Both the position numbers and the translations under genes were made by a program. The notes under the pieces were generated by a model. That model saw only the letters and a program-made list of their open reading frames with translations. It was not told the origin of the DNA and ran no database searches. DNA of 64,000 nt from NCBI RefSeq assembly GCF_036370855.1, contig NC_088113.1, positions 16,202,501-16,266,500 of the forward strand, read 5' to 3'. Within the stretch, counting starts at the first letter, position 1; every line of letters begins with the position of its first letter. Positions 45,601-58,300 of the stretch are shown here, piece after piece. The DNA is from Dromaius novaehollandiae (taxonomy: Eukaryota; Chordata; Aves; Casuariiformes; Dromaiidae).

Positions 45601-46850
45601 CTCGCGGCGGGGAGCGAGCAAGGTGGGGGCACCAAGAGGGGCCCGTCTCAGCGCGCCGTCCGGGCTCCCAGCGGGTTGAGACGACACGGCGGAGCGTGGC
45701 GAGGCGTGTTGGGTCCGGCCTGAGTCCCGTGCAGACGGGGTCCCTCCACACGCCGGTGGCGGTGGGGATGTCCCCAAGACACTGGCCGGTCCAGGCCTGG
45801 TCCCCGGTGGGACGAGCCCTGGCGGGTGGCAGCCGGGACGCGGGAGCGGTGGCTGGCCGCAGCGCTGGGAGCGGAGGAATGAGACTTCCCGGCCTTTTGC
45901 CAGGGGCCTCGGGCGGGCCGGGCGGTGGCTGCGCCGCCGGGTCGGGCCGGGCCGGGCCGGGTCGCTCCGCTCGCGGCGGCTCCGCCGCGGGAAGCGCCTC
46001 CGCTTTCCAAAGAATACGGTAAACATGTCCGCGTCACGTGTGGCCGTCTCGCCGCCGCCGGCCGGCGCGGTGCGGAGGGGGGGGGCGGGGGGGGCGGCGA
46101 GCGGGGCGGGGACAACGTGCTCCGCAGCCCCGGCGAAGCGGGGCCGCTTTAAGAGGGCGCCGCCGCCTCGCCCTGCCCTGCCCGGCGTGGCCCGGCCCTG
46201 CCCGGCAGCATGCCCGCGGCGCCCTAGGGAGGACGGGCCGGCCGGCCGGCAGCTCCCGCGCCCCTCCGCGCCATGGGGCTGTGCTACAGCCTGCGCTCCC
46301 GCCTGGCCGCCGCGCGCCCCGCCGTGCCCTACGGCGGCCGCGGCGAGGCGGACCCGGAGCACGGCGACCCGCAGGTGCGGCACCGGCTGCGGCAGGACCT
46401 GCTGGCCAAGGAGCGGGCGGACAAGAAGCGCAGCAAGAGCATCGACAAGACGCTGAAGGCGGAGAAGCGCGAGTACAAGCAGACGCACCGGCTGCTCCTG
46501 CTCGGTGAGTGAGCGAGCGGGCGGCGGCGGCGAGGCGGGCGGCCCCGCGCCCGGCAGCTGTCAGCGGGGCGGGCGGCGGCGCGCGGCGCCTCAGCGCCTC
46601 GACGCCTCCCGCGCTGAGGCGAGGCGGCCGTTGGGAGCCGTTGGGGAGCCGTTGGGAGCGGCGGCGCGCGGGGCCCTGCGCCGCGCCCCCGTGTCTCTGC
46701 GGCCGCGGGGCCCGGGCTGCGCGGGGGCCGTGGGGGGCCCGGCCCGGTGGGGCGGCGCGGCGGCAGAGCGAAGGCTGCGGCTTCGGAGCCGCGGATCGGA
46801 GCAGGTTTGCGCGTAGCCCCAGGCGGTGACTCCGGGTGTTCGCCGATGCC
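45600..46850 (+). promoter_or_regulatory. GNAL: CpG island and promoter of GNAL
   Basis: This stretch is dense in CpG, most strongly from about 45900 to 46750. Sp1-type GGGCGG boxes are visible at 46083-46088, 46092-46097 and 46104-46109, and an E-box CACGTG at 46035-46040. No TATA box is seen. The transcription start was not located. The layout suits a broad CpG promoter, as expected for a G-protein alpha gene. Long open frames on both strands here are artefacts of high GC. Confidence 0.85.
46273..46504 (+). CDS. GNAL: GNAL first coding exon, long (XL-type) isoform of G-protein alpha-olf
   Basis: GNAL encodes the alpha subunit of Golf, a membrane-associated GTPase that activates adenylyl cyclase downstream of olfactory, dopamine D1 and adenosine A2A receptors. 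The exon starts MGLCYSLRSRLAAARPAV, sharing MGLCYSLR with the long human isoform, and ends in a charged helix (KRSKSIDKTLKAEKREYKQ) and THRLLLLG, which leads into the P-loop GAGESGKS in the next exon. The start has a good context (gcgccATGg). The exon ends in phase 1 at a consensus donor GTGAGT, the same phase as exon 1 of the GNAS/GNAL family. The variable middle is shorter than in human. Partial gene: all later exons lie beyond the window. Confidence 0.93.
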
Positions 46851-49800
46851 GTTGGGTAGGAGCTTTCGGCGGACCGGTGCCTGCCTGGCCCTGCACAGGT
46901 GCCTTCCCCGAACTGGTTAGCGACATGAAACCACCCACCGAGTCTATGGGAGAAGGAGGCTTGGTCAAGGTGGTGTGAGCTCTCTTTACATAGCCTAAGT
47001 TCTTGTACATCACTGCTTTTCTTGCTATCATCTTTGCCCCTCAAAGACTTGAAGTTTTAGCTTCAGATAGTCTTGTTGCATTCATCGTGGCCTTGCACTG
47101 CCACGCGTGAGCACCTGCGTGCTGTATCGCAGCTTGTCTCGTGCCCCGGGCTGCAGAGGGAGCCCAACCACAGCATGGCCCTGCAGTGGGTCACTGGGCT
47201 CCCTCGTGGGGCTGGAGGAGGTGGGAAGCCCTGCGGAAAGGCAGCTTCTGTTCATCCACTTAGGTGTTAGGGGATATGGCACACCTGAGTGTGTTGGGTG
47301 ACCCCAGCACATGTGGTCGTAGGAAGTCATAGACTGGCCTTCAGGTAAGTCGTGGGGTTTGGAAACACTTCCACTCCCTCCCCCAGCACGCTTACATTGT
47401 CAGATGGAGCACAGACTGCCGTGCACGTGTGGGCTGGTGCGCTCCAAGTCTCATGGAATGATGCAGGATATTTTCAGGCGTTTACGAGTGATGCAGGAGC
47501 CTCTTAACAGCTGAAACATCCATTGCACCACACATGATAAATGGCAAGATTTGGACCTAGTCTTTTTGATAAATGTTTCTGTAGCCTGTAACTGAGGAGC
47601 TGAAGTTTTAAGGTGCTTTAGGGAGGGAAAAGAAAAAGTCAGACATAGCTATCTAAGTCTTTAAGGGCTAAGGTAAAAGTCTTCATTCTAGAAGTACATT
47701 CTCTGTTGATGTGGAGGTAGCTCTGCTGGTATAAGCATGTTCATAAAGGTGTGCTTTGTCCTTGTTACGAAGGCGGGGTGAAGTTTGTATTGCTGTAATT
47801 ATATTGATAAGAAATCGTACCTCTAACCAGCATGGCTTTCCTTTCAAGCACAGGCTAAGTTTTAGATATCTTATGTTTTAGCTTTTTAATGTATTTTGTA
47901 TCCATTCTGTAGTAAATAAGTACCTAAATAATGAGCTGTGAGAAATGATTTTTTTTTTCTTTGTAGATTAAACAACAAAAAAAGATGATAGGGCTAACTG
48001 ATGCTAATCTGCAAGCTCTTATGACATAAAGGCTATCTGGTAGCTTTCCATATTTGCAGTATGAAACATCTCATTTGCCTGTTCTTCAATATTGTTTTTA
48101 ACAAATGTTGTACCACAGAACTGTTTTTTGCATAAAAGACATTTAACATTGAGTGGATTAAACAACATGTCTTAGCAGTTAAAAACTGTCTATGGTGAAG
48201 CCAACAGAGAGCATTCTTTGTCAAAGTACTGATTTATAAATCTGATGGATATGAGTCAGTGTTATGCTGGCAGTGGTTTATTATATTTCAGCCTGGACTT
48301 GAATAGCAGGAAGTCACTTCTTGGCCCTTCTGTAAATCTTGAGATGCCTAAGAGACCCATTTCACTACTCCTTACACAGACGGACAGTTTCCCAGTTAGC
48401 TTCCTTCCCTTGCTGCTTCTTTCCTGTATCCCACTTTTCCTGTTTTATGAAGTTTCTATCTCTAAACTGGAACAAGAAACTTTAGGTGTATTTGATTGTA
48501 CTTTATACATTTGCAGGTATTACTACTGTAGCTGAGCATGTGCAGAGATGTAGCCTAGATACTTACGGATGGCAAGCAAATTGTTCAGGACAGTAAAATT
48601 GTCTCACAAGAAAATGAAGGGCCCAGAAGCATCTATCTTAGATTTAAAGCACCAACTGAGTCTTCTTTCAAAGAATGAAGTCAGGATGGAAAAAAGACTA
48701 AAGCAGTGCAGAGGTAGCAATTTTGCCTTTGCCTGAAGCTATGGGCCCAATGGCAAAAGCTTCGAAAGGTGTGCTCATGGTTTCTTCACGTGTGCTCCCA
48801 ACTTATTTTTAGGCTGATCTGCCTCTGCAGGCACATATCAATGACTTGGAGCAGCAAAGGATGCCAAGTGCCAGCTCTTTCAGGGTCTTGGGATTTTAAT
48901 GAAAACTACCCTGGCACTTTGGTTCTGGTCTGTGCCCATGTTGCAGTGTCTGTGGTAGGCTCTGCCCGTAGACCCTTCAGCCTCTGTAATGATAGGGTAA
49001 ATTCTCTGCAAATCTAGCACAGACAGCGAAGATTGACACAGTGTGCCTCTTCATAGCAATGTGCATGGAAAAGAGGAAGAAACTCAAAAGCTAAATTAAC
49101 TTTAAAACATGCCTGCATTAGCCCACTGCAAAGGGGGTTGAGAAGCTGCACAGCAAATCTGGAGCTTTTACTCCTCCCTCATGCTTGGTTGCACAGAATA
49201 TAGTGAATGCCCAAAGTAGAGAGAGTGTGTGTGCATGCACGCACCTGTATGTGGTTTGGGTTTGTATGTGCATAACATACCTTACGGCTGTAAGTGGCAG
49301 TCTATTACTCTGAAGACTATAGTGCTGTTCAGCATGCCTGGTGTTTTAAGTTAGAAGGAAAGGTTGCTTGCTTTTTTAGAGTTCTGTTTTGTGCAGTCTG
49401 CATGTGTAGTTACGCAGTGGGTGTCTCTATGCCCTGTTACTTGATTTAGGGCTTAACCCCCTGCTGCCCTTCTTCATCATTACAGGTGTATAAGGTAAAT
49501 TCCTGACTTTTGAAATTTGTTCTTTATTTCAAACAGGCAAAGAGTTTACATTTACTCTACTTTGAAGCCTTAATCTGACTTTACTTGCCACAGAATAATT
49601 TTTTTCTTTCCTTTTGTGAATGGATGTAATTATGTTGGATTTAGTTTAATATACTGCATATGAAACTACCAAGTCACAACTTCAAGATTACAGTCACTGT
49701 TATGTTAGTATCATAGGGTCACTACTACTGTTCAGGGTTACTACTGTGTATTGCAGGGTGTTTTTTTTAACTATTATTTCTTTAGTTCTGTCTCTTGAGA

Positions 49801-50387
49801 GCAGTCCTGGTGCTAATATTGAAAGTGTGTGCTTAGGGTGGAAAGGTTTTTAAACTTTGCCAGAGAAAAATTCCGTTTTGCATATGCTTTCTCATTGGTA
49901 AACATAATATGGGGTCTCTTGCTATGTTTTTTAGACTTTAAAGTATAATTCAACTTAAATTGTTTTTTCTTATAATAAATGTCATATGGGGAAGAAAGAA
50001 TTTCAATCCTATTTAAGGAGTTTCAGGGCTTTTCATCAAAACTCAATTTAATACAATCCCACCAAAAACTTCCATTTTGCAAGTTAATAGAATGCTTTTT
50101 TGTTTGAAAATATTAAAAACTGTTGTTGAGCTCTTCTGATGTATGTGTTGCTTTACCATGGCTTACTTTCTATAACCTGGCTTACTGTAAGAAAATGAAC
50201 TTGGTCTAGGTCTTCTGCAGGTGCCTTTACCAATCTCTGTATACTTAAAGCTGTTCAAGTCCACTCCCTGAGGCTGAACCCATGTAAAAGGTACTTGTAG
50301 CTTATTCTCATATAGAAAATGGAACTTGGGTATCTTTATACCAGTATAGATATATACACTTGTCATGTTGGGTATTTACAGTAAATT

Positions 50388-50450
50388 ATAAAAATATATA
50401 AAAATTATATAAATATATAAAAAATAAATTAATCGCCATTTTGAATGTTA
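50388..50450. repeat. AT-rich low-complexity tract
   Basis: Repeated tataaa and atatat strings (for example aaaaatatataaaaattata) in the GNAL intron. Confidence 0.85.
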
Positions 50451-53286
50451 ACCAGAATCATTTTTTAAGTTTTTTAAAAAAAGCTTCTAATGGAAATATT
50501 TATATTTGCAAAAACATCCTATAAAAAACTAGGCAATATCAGCATGAAGACTGTGTAACCACAGTCACCATTTCTGTGTGTGCCTGATGGTAAGCCCCTA
50601 GATACCGTATAATTAAAGACCGTCTTGTGTGGTTTACATTGTATTTTTTTCCACAGGGCTTCTACTTCATTCAGTGCACAAGCTGGATGTTGTCTAGTGA
50701 ATGAGTGGCTATTCAATATTCTTATCCTCCTCATACAATGTGTCACCCCATGCCCTATTTACGACACACCATCCATACCCTGTACTGAATAAAGAACTGT
50801 TAAACTCCTCATGGGCTTTTCTGTAGTACTGACCGCTGTAGTGGCTGAATGTTCCTAAATGTCAGTGGATGTATCTGAACAGCACTGCTGTGCAATGAGG
50901 TGGTATCGTTCTCCTTCTTTTGTAGATGCTGCAGAGGGAAACACTACCGCAGAAAGACTAAGGCTGGAATTGTCCAAAGTGACCACTACTCTTAAATGCC
51001 TGATTTTTGCCTAATGCTGATTTTTTTTTTTTTTTTTTTTCTGTAGTACTCAGCCTTTTTATAGCACTTCATGTGCTTAGAGCATGGTCTGCAGCAATAT
51101 TTCTGAACACTCAGCACTTGTGCAAGTTGAGCTTTAGATGCCCGAAGTGCAATGCAGGAAGTAAGAAGCGCAGATTGGTGCTAACTATGGAAATTCAGTT
51201 TTGTCTAGTCTGCCAGAGTAGCTCTGCAACAGAATGAAGGTGATCTGGTTCTCTACAGCAGCATTCAAGCATAAACCACAAGATCACCCTTTCTATTGTT
51301 GCGATTCCCTATCGTGTTTGCTGCATGTTTACAGTAAAGCAGTTATCCTGAGACTACCCAGCTTCTTTCATGGGCTGGGGGGAGGTGAGGAAGCTGTGAG
51401 GAAGACACCCAGTTAAAAATAAGCATGTGCTTAAGAGATTGAAGAAGGTCCATCTCATAGTAGCTCTGTCCCTGTGGACAATAGCTTCATTCACTTAACA
51501 GCTCTGATTTGTTTCTTGTTCCCCATGTATTGTGAGCTAAAGGAGGCATGAGCACTAGAAAGAAGCATATGATTTGTACTGGAAGATTGCGTAAAAGACA
51601 CAGATTTGTGCAAAAGAATGGATTAAAGCTGTAGAGAGAACCTTTATTCTGGCCTTCTGTAATTCCTGAGAACAGGATTTCTCACAACTTAACATCTTGT
51701 ACCAAGTTTGTGTTTAATTTCCTTTTTAAGAAAAGCAGAAATGGGGTGTGGGGAGGGAGATCCTGTATTCTATCCTGTGGTGTGCTTGTGATGCTAATAT
51801 CTTGTAACCGGCCTGTATCTTGTAGCGGGCTGCTGTGCTGAACAACCTGGCCTCCTGCATACTGAGCTAGTGGCTCACAGAGCAGCAGTACACAGTTGTT
51901 ACCCAGACGGACTGTCATTAGTGGTGAAGGAGTTGCAATTTTTTCCAATAGGTTTCCCAGTAATTGCTAGATACTGCAAGAACACTGGCACATGGGAATC
52001 TGTGGTCTCCATCTGCCCAGTACTTTCCATTGCAGACATGATAATCCCACTCTAGACACCAAGAGGTGGTATGCTAATTATGGGTCTTTCTTTACCCTGA
52101 AGAGCCTCTGCAAGACAAGTCTACTCGGTTCCCACCGCTGTATACAGAGTGAGCTCTATGACATGAAGTGTTGCCTGTTCAATTGGTAAACAGATATCTT
52201 CTGGATCTGGAGCATGTTTCACCCTGAACAAAAATACCTGGAAAGCTTTGCAGGCTGCCAGCCTTTAACAAGGGTTTGTCCAATATATGCAAGTAACGCT
52301 AGCTCCAGGACTCTTGATGCAACTGCATATTGGTGAATGTTCACTGAACCCGAGACCATTATCGTGTCTTGAGCACTGGCACCTCAGTGCTTTAGATCAC
52401 TTAGTAAAATAGTTTCTATGAGCTTTTAACATGGGGGCAGGAAAAGATGGCAGTAGATAGAAAGGAGTGTTAACATTCCTTCTCTTTTTCATGAGAAGTC
52501 CTGACATTGACTTCTTTCTTGTACCAGCGCCACATACCTGAAAAGTCATTAGTGTCAGGGAGACACATGGCTTGGAAAGCTTCAGCCAGCATATTTAAAG
52601 TCTGGCAAAGCTAGAGTTGCTTTAAACAGGGTCTGGCAGTGGAAAGTGTCAGGAAACCTTCTGCAGCACTGCTGTAAAAGTGTTGTGATGAAGGGCTGCT
52701 GATGGATCACACATTGTATTGATACTAGGATGATACTTTCTGTATAGAGGTCCAGATTGCAAAATAATTACTTTAGCAATTAATGTTAATGCTGCAGGGA
52801 AGCTCTGTGTATGTGTAAGCCCACATTTTTAGTGGGGAAGGAGCTAAGGAGTCCAGGGGATTCCTTGATCCCTAGCAGCAATCACAGCTGTGCCAACAGT
52901 CACACAACAACATAGGCAGCATCTTTCCCCTTCCTCAGTAATGTGCGTCAGTGGTAGTCTCGTATTTTTACTCTTAAAATGCCTGATGGGATAAAGCTCA
53001 TCACCCTAGAGGGGCCACATTCATGAGCTGTGTTGCCATGGACCCCATTTAGGACATTAATCAGAGATAACTTTGGGGGGGGATGCTCTGTAACACTCAT
53101 GTTTAGCTAGGACTCTCCTCTAACCATGCTCTCTCATTTTGGCTATGTTTTGTTAGCTGTGTCTGTCCCATGCCTTTTATTCTAAAGGAAGATAGCTGAT
53201 TCTTATGCATCCTTCTGTTGCACCTAGCAGCATCAAAGTTTTCCCGGAACAGAGTAGTTTGCTATATCTGAGTGAAACCACTACTC

Positions 53287-53308
53287 TTTTTTTTTTTTTT
53301 TTTTTTTT
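53287..53308. repeat. Poly-T run
   Basis: About 22 T residues followed by a short pyrimidine tail in the GNAL intron. No retroposon body was recognised. Confidence 0.85.
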
Positions 53309-55377
53309 CTTCCTCCCCTCCTGAAAGAAGTTAAGGCTCACCCAGCAGACAAGTTAACCGGAACCAGAAGTGTGTTACAGGCAGTGGAGTCCTGTAAAGT
53401 TTTCCTTTTGGGACGGGGAAGAGGGGAAAGGGGAAGAGGATTCTTGCGTGTGAATGGGCAGCCTGACTTGAAAGGAAGGTTGACTCAGTAAAGAAAGGGA
53501 GATGCAAACTTGTGGAAATCTCTGTTTATAGCCTCCAGTTGCAATGAAGTTATCTGCAGATCACAGTATTGGTTAAATGGTGACGCTTAGGCCTTGGCAA
53601 TGCTGTCCTATTTTTGACTATTGACTGGTATGATGAGCTCTAAATTTAGTTGGTTTTAGGTGCAATAGGCCTGGCATGAACTTGTAATCCATGTGCTTGG
53701 TTGGCACCATCTATTTTCAGAGCAGACAAATTTTCTTAATTGCACCTGTGCAACTGGTACCTCTTCTCTGCAGTAGAACATCCTAAATTGAACCTTTTTC
53801 TGTGCCAGGGTTTCTCTAGACCTGGCAGTGTCATGGTTAGGAATATGGACTATCTGATGAAAAGCACCATCAGGGAAAAAGTCAGAGAGGAGCACTGAAC
53901 CTGAACTGTTGCCTCCTAAAAGAAAGAAAAATCTAGTACTCTGGAAATAAAACAAAGGAACAGGAAAAGAATAAAGAGGAGACCAAGCGCCTTAGTATTA
54001 TTTATAGTTCAAACTTTACTGCTGTAATAAAGTACAAGCAGGCTCCTTTTCTGATTCATGAGGCACTTGTGAAGTCTTTGGAGCTGCCTACAAAAATGTC
54101 TTTCTAACTCTCCCCAGTTTCTCAGAATTTATATTTAATATACATATTAGAGCTGTGCTTGTGTTTTTGTATGCTGCCCAAAAGAGCTATCTCAGGCAGT
54201 TCAGGCTGGACTGGCAGGTGCCTGAAGGTGTGAAATACCTGGAGGAGAGGAACAGTTTTCTTTCCTTGTGATGGACTCATCTGAAGTCAGAGTTAAGAGA
54301 GTAGCCTTCAGTAGTGACGATTCTGGTTTTATGCCTGACCTCTGCCCAGTTTCTTCTATTAGAAGAAACTAGTAATTCCCTATTAGACCCTTGTTCTTGA
54401 TACAGCTTCATTGGGAAGGTGAGATTAGAAAGACCCAAAAGGGAAGCGTAAAGTTACATACCACCTTGAATCCCAATAGATACTACAACCACATGATCAT
54501 GCACATTAGTATTCCTGCAAAATTTTCCACCCTTGTTCTCAGCTTGCTCCAGAGTGGGATCTCACCAACACCACAAGTTTCTCAGGTGACCTCATTGCTT
54601 GGAACTGTTCTTCAGTGGGTCATGTGAGATAGGGTAAAATGGGCAAAATCATCTTTATTGGGCAGAGATTTCTGCCCACTTGTTGGTGTGACTGAGACCT
54701 GCTTGCTCCTAGCAACTGTTAGAAAAAGATGTAAAGAAGTTAAGATTTGATTTGTGTGAGCTACGTACCTTTCCCTTTGGCTGTTCTGAAAGTGCAGCAT
54801 TAGTGCAGGTTTGATCTCAATGAGAGCAGGGCTTTCTGCAGCATTCTGCTGTCTGACTGGTGTTGGCCAAATACAAAACTAGGAGGCTTGTGTGTGTTAG
54901 CCTATTAGTCTGCCAGTAACACTTTGGAGGGTGGGAATGGTTGGTGTCGTGGCTAAAGATGTTCTCTGAAAGATACTTTTCAGAACTCTAATGCATTTTC
55001 TGAACGTGTTTGATCTGGGAGTCCGGCTGCCAAGACCTATAGAGGCCAACTAGTGTAGTGTTTGTTTATTGTAAGTCTTCTCCTTGAGCACTGAAGCTGC
55101 AAACTAATGCCACTCATAGAGCAGAAGCTGGCAGTATTTACTCTTGAGTTTGGACACTGACTTTTTCATGGCATGTTGATTTCAGTTTAACCAGGATTTG
55201 GCCTGTGAATTACAACATTGCCTGTAATTCTGCCTACAGCACAGTTTGATTTGGCTTTTTTCTAGGCTCTATCATAGTAGTTTACTGGCACATTTCTGTA
55301 ATGATACTGCATTCCCTGATGACTCCATGCAATACCAGTGGTCAGAAAGCACATTTAGGAGCACAATTCAACTCCTT

Positions 55378-55398
55378 CCCCCCCCCCCCCTCCCCCCC
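55378..55398. repeat. Poly-C run
   Basis: A C homopolymer broken by a single T. Similar C runs occur near 1501, 40297 and 42292, and such runs are prone to sequencing error. Confidence 0.85.
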
Positions 55399-58300
55399 TT
55401 TTGCAAATAAGATTGCTGAGGGGCTGGTTTTTACTGGTGCTAGGCTTCAGTAACTGCTGATGAAACTGATGGGAGTCTGCCTAGGCAGACTCTTGAAATT
55501 TGCATTCAGCTACTTTTCTTACTTAAAACATTTTGATCTCTGTCTGTCTTCTATATAGGTCACACCCACACACCCCCACCCACCCACCAATCTCTGTAAG
55601 TTCCTACTTTCTAATAGTAGTTTCTTCTGCTTTAAAATATTACGCATCTGTCTTTTTAGAGTACCCTCTGAAAGTATATGTGACTGATGTGTTTTTCACT
55701 TTTAACATTTGCACTTGAAGTGTTACTACTAAAATCATTTATATGAACTGTTGCTTTATTTGTGTTCTCCTTCTATGGCATTTCCTGCCACCTTAAGAGA
55801 CTTCTTAAGAAATCATTGGATATTTTTTTTCCCTTTGAAAGAGAAGGGATTAAGTCCTTTGAGTGGACTTCATAAATAATCATTTGTTTTAATATATTGT
55901 TCTGCAAGGTCAGACCTTATATCAGGAGAGTTAGGAACTGGCACATCCATCCTGACTGCAACATTTGAAACTAAAGGGTGGACTTCATGGTATTTGCGTG
56001 AGCTAAAATTATCAGTGTCTCTGTTACAAAGAGCAAGTTGTTCTATGCATAACTGAGCCCCACATATGGAAATATGGGGCACCTTTGCACAGACTTTGGC
56101 TTTCCAGTGCTGTCTGCTCTTGGACAGTTTCATATGGACAATACTTTAGCTTCTAGCCTTGTGCTTGTACGCAGTCTTCTAGCCAGTGATCTAGCTTGAT
56201 CAGAACCCGTAGTGTCAGAAAGAAAGAGTTGATAGTCATCTCAACAGAAATATGAATGGTTTCTTTGTGTCCCTTTTAGGCATCCTATTGATACCCACAC
56301 ATCTCCGTAAGGTGCGCTAACATTCATTGAAGAAAAACCATGAAGTGCAAAGTTGCTTCTATTTATGTATAGTTCTTCCCTGTCTTTCAATTTGGGATTC
56401 TACTTATTCAGAAATATGCATGATTTAATTGAATTTTCTTCTAATTGCTCTAACTTAGAAAAGGCTAGAATAAGAGGCTTGTCAGTTCCCTGAAATGAGG
56501 ATAATTCCAGGTTCTTGTTAGCAGAAAATCCAGTTATAGCAGGCATATAAATCCATAATTTTTCAGATATTTAGGCCCAAAGGATGTGTCTCAAGAAGAG
56601 AATTTGAACTCGATGACTTATTCTCATTGTTCCCCTGGTCAGTGAAATGTGAGAAGTGAGCCAGTGCATGCTTTATAAATAGCACAAATTAAGGTTTTTA
56701 CTTCCTCTAATTTGTTCCCCTTACAAAGAAAATCCACAGTATCTGTATCTGAGCAGCATTTTATAAGACTTGCGTGTCACTACAGAAAATGCTGATGAAT
56801 ATTCCCTGCATTGAGGAACAGTGGGGTGAGTGGGGGAGCAGAGGGTGTTAAACAGATGTCAGAAAACTGCTACCACTTATTTTGCCAAGTGCAGGAAGTG
56901 GATGCTGAAGAGGAGGGACAGGTTCCTAATAAGGGAAAATCCACAGCCGTATTCTGTTTAGCTGCTTCTCCTATCTCTGCAGTGTGTTGGGAGAGGGGAA
57001 AATACTGAACTTCCTGGGAGAATCCAATTAATTTCTTTATTCCAGATTGGAGGAAGAGTTTGGAAGGTGTTTCTCCCACTGACAGACTATTCCTTCCCCT
57101 CTCCTCTGTCCCATGCACAATTAAACATATTTGCGAGGAAAGATTGGCATGTAAGAAATGTGGAAAACACAACAAATAGCAACCAAACGATTAAACCTGG
57201 TGCCTCCATTTGCCTGGTATGTCTGCCCCCCAAGGCTGAGCTTGGCACTAGGCTGTCGGTGTATTCAGCACTATTTTCAGGAACCAAGTCTACACGCTTC
57301 CACCCAAGTGCGGCTTCATACAAGTTTGTTTGTATAGCAGTGCTGTCTCAACTTAATGACTTTGACCGCAAGGAAGTATATCGGGTTCAGTGGAAAAACA
57401 AATGATTAGAGAGCCCAACCCCTCACCCATCCCATGCGTGAATGAGCTGCTCAGGGATGGTATTTATCACAATTCTAGTGGGAAAGAACTGTGGGAACTG
57501 TAAAAATACTCACTGCGACTTCCCCAGTGAACTGAAGGTGATTTATTTGTAAAGTGGAACTCTGCCAGTGTGACTGGAAAAATATTTTTGTGTGAATTTT
57601 CATGGAAGATGCTTTCATTTTAAAGCACAATTTCAGATGTGACTAGAGCCCTGACTGTAGAGCTTTATGGGCTCTCATTATATTCATTCCCTCTTGCCAT
57701 GAGCTGTCCTGCATGGAAACCCTACTACCTCTACATCTACTATACATCAGGAGCAGTTCTCAGATCTACCTACCACAGTAAAAGCAGTTTTCCTCAGCGT
57801 GAAGTTGTGGAAACGCTAATCTAAAATATGTTGCCTTTAAAATCAAAGGCTTGTGTTTTGGGAGCATTCATTTGATCTTGCAAATCACTGATATCTCGAC
57901 CAACTGCTGTTATTGACCACTGAAAAATAGGTTGCATTAGCAGAGGAGCTTGAAAGGCCTGTGCTCTTGTGTTGCTCCCTTTGGTCATTCAGCACTGGTT
58001 ATGGGGTAGTCAGGGCAGCCAGGAAGATGAGCCTGGACTATAAACTGTCCCTGTCATGTTGCAGAAAGTGGCATCCGTGCCAGCCTCCATCCAGCTGCAA
58101 GCTCTTACAGGGAGAAAAAAGTATTGACTAACACATGGTGTGTTTCCAAATCCTGGAGGGGACATAGCTGTTATGTTAATATTTGAACTGAGGAAGACCC
58201 AAGAGCAGGTAACTCCTATGCTGCTGCTTACCAGGTCTGCCGCAGGAGCACAATGTTTGCCTGGGTTGTCACTCTTGCTGTAGCTGCGTTGTAACTGGGC

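Noticed and set aside
45538-47044. Very long minus-strand open frames (over 300 codons) across the CpG island
   Set aside because: They are rich in Arg, Ala, Pro and Gly, overlap the GNAL exon and promoter, and result from high GC removing stop codons.
53656-53955. 99-codon minus-strand frame
   Set aside because: No recognisable domain, and its composition is consistent with chance in intronic DNA.
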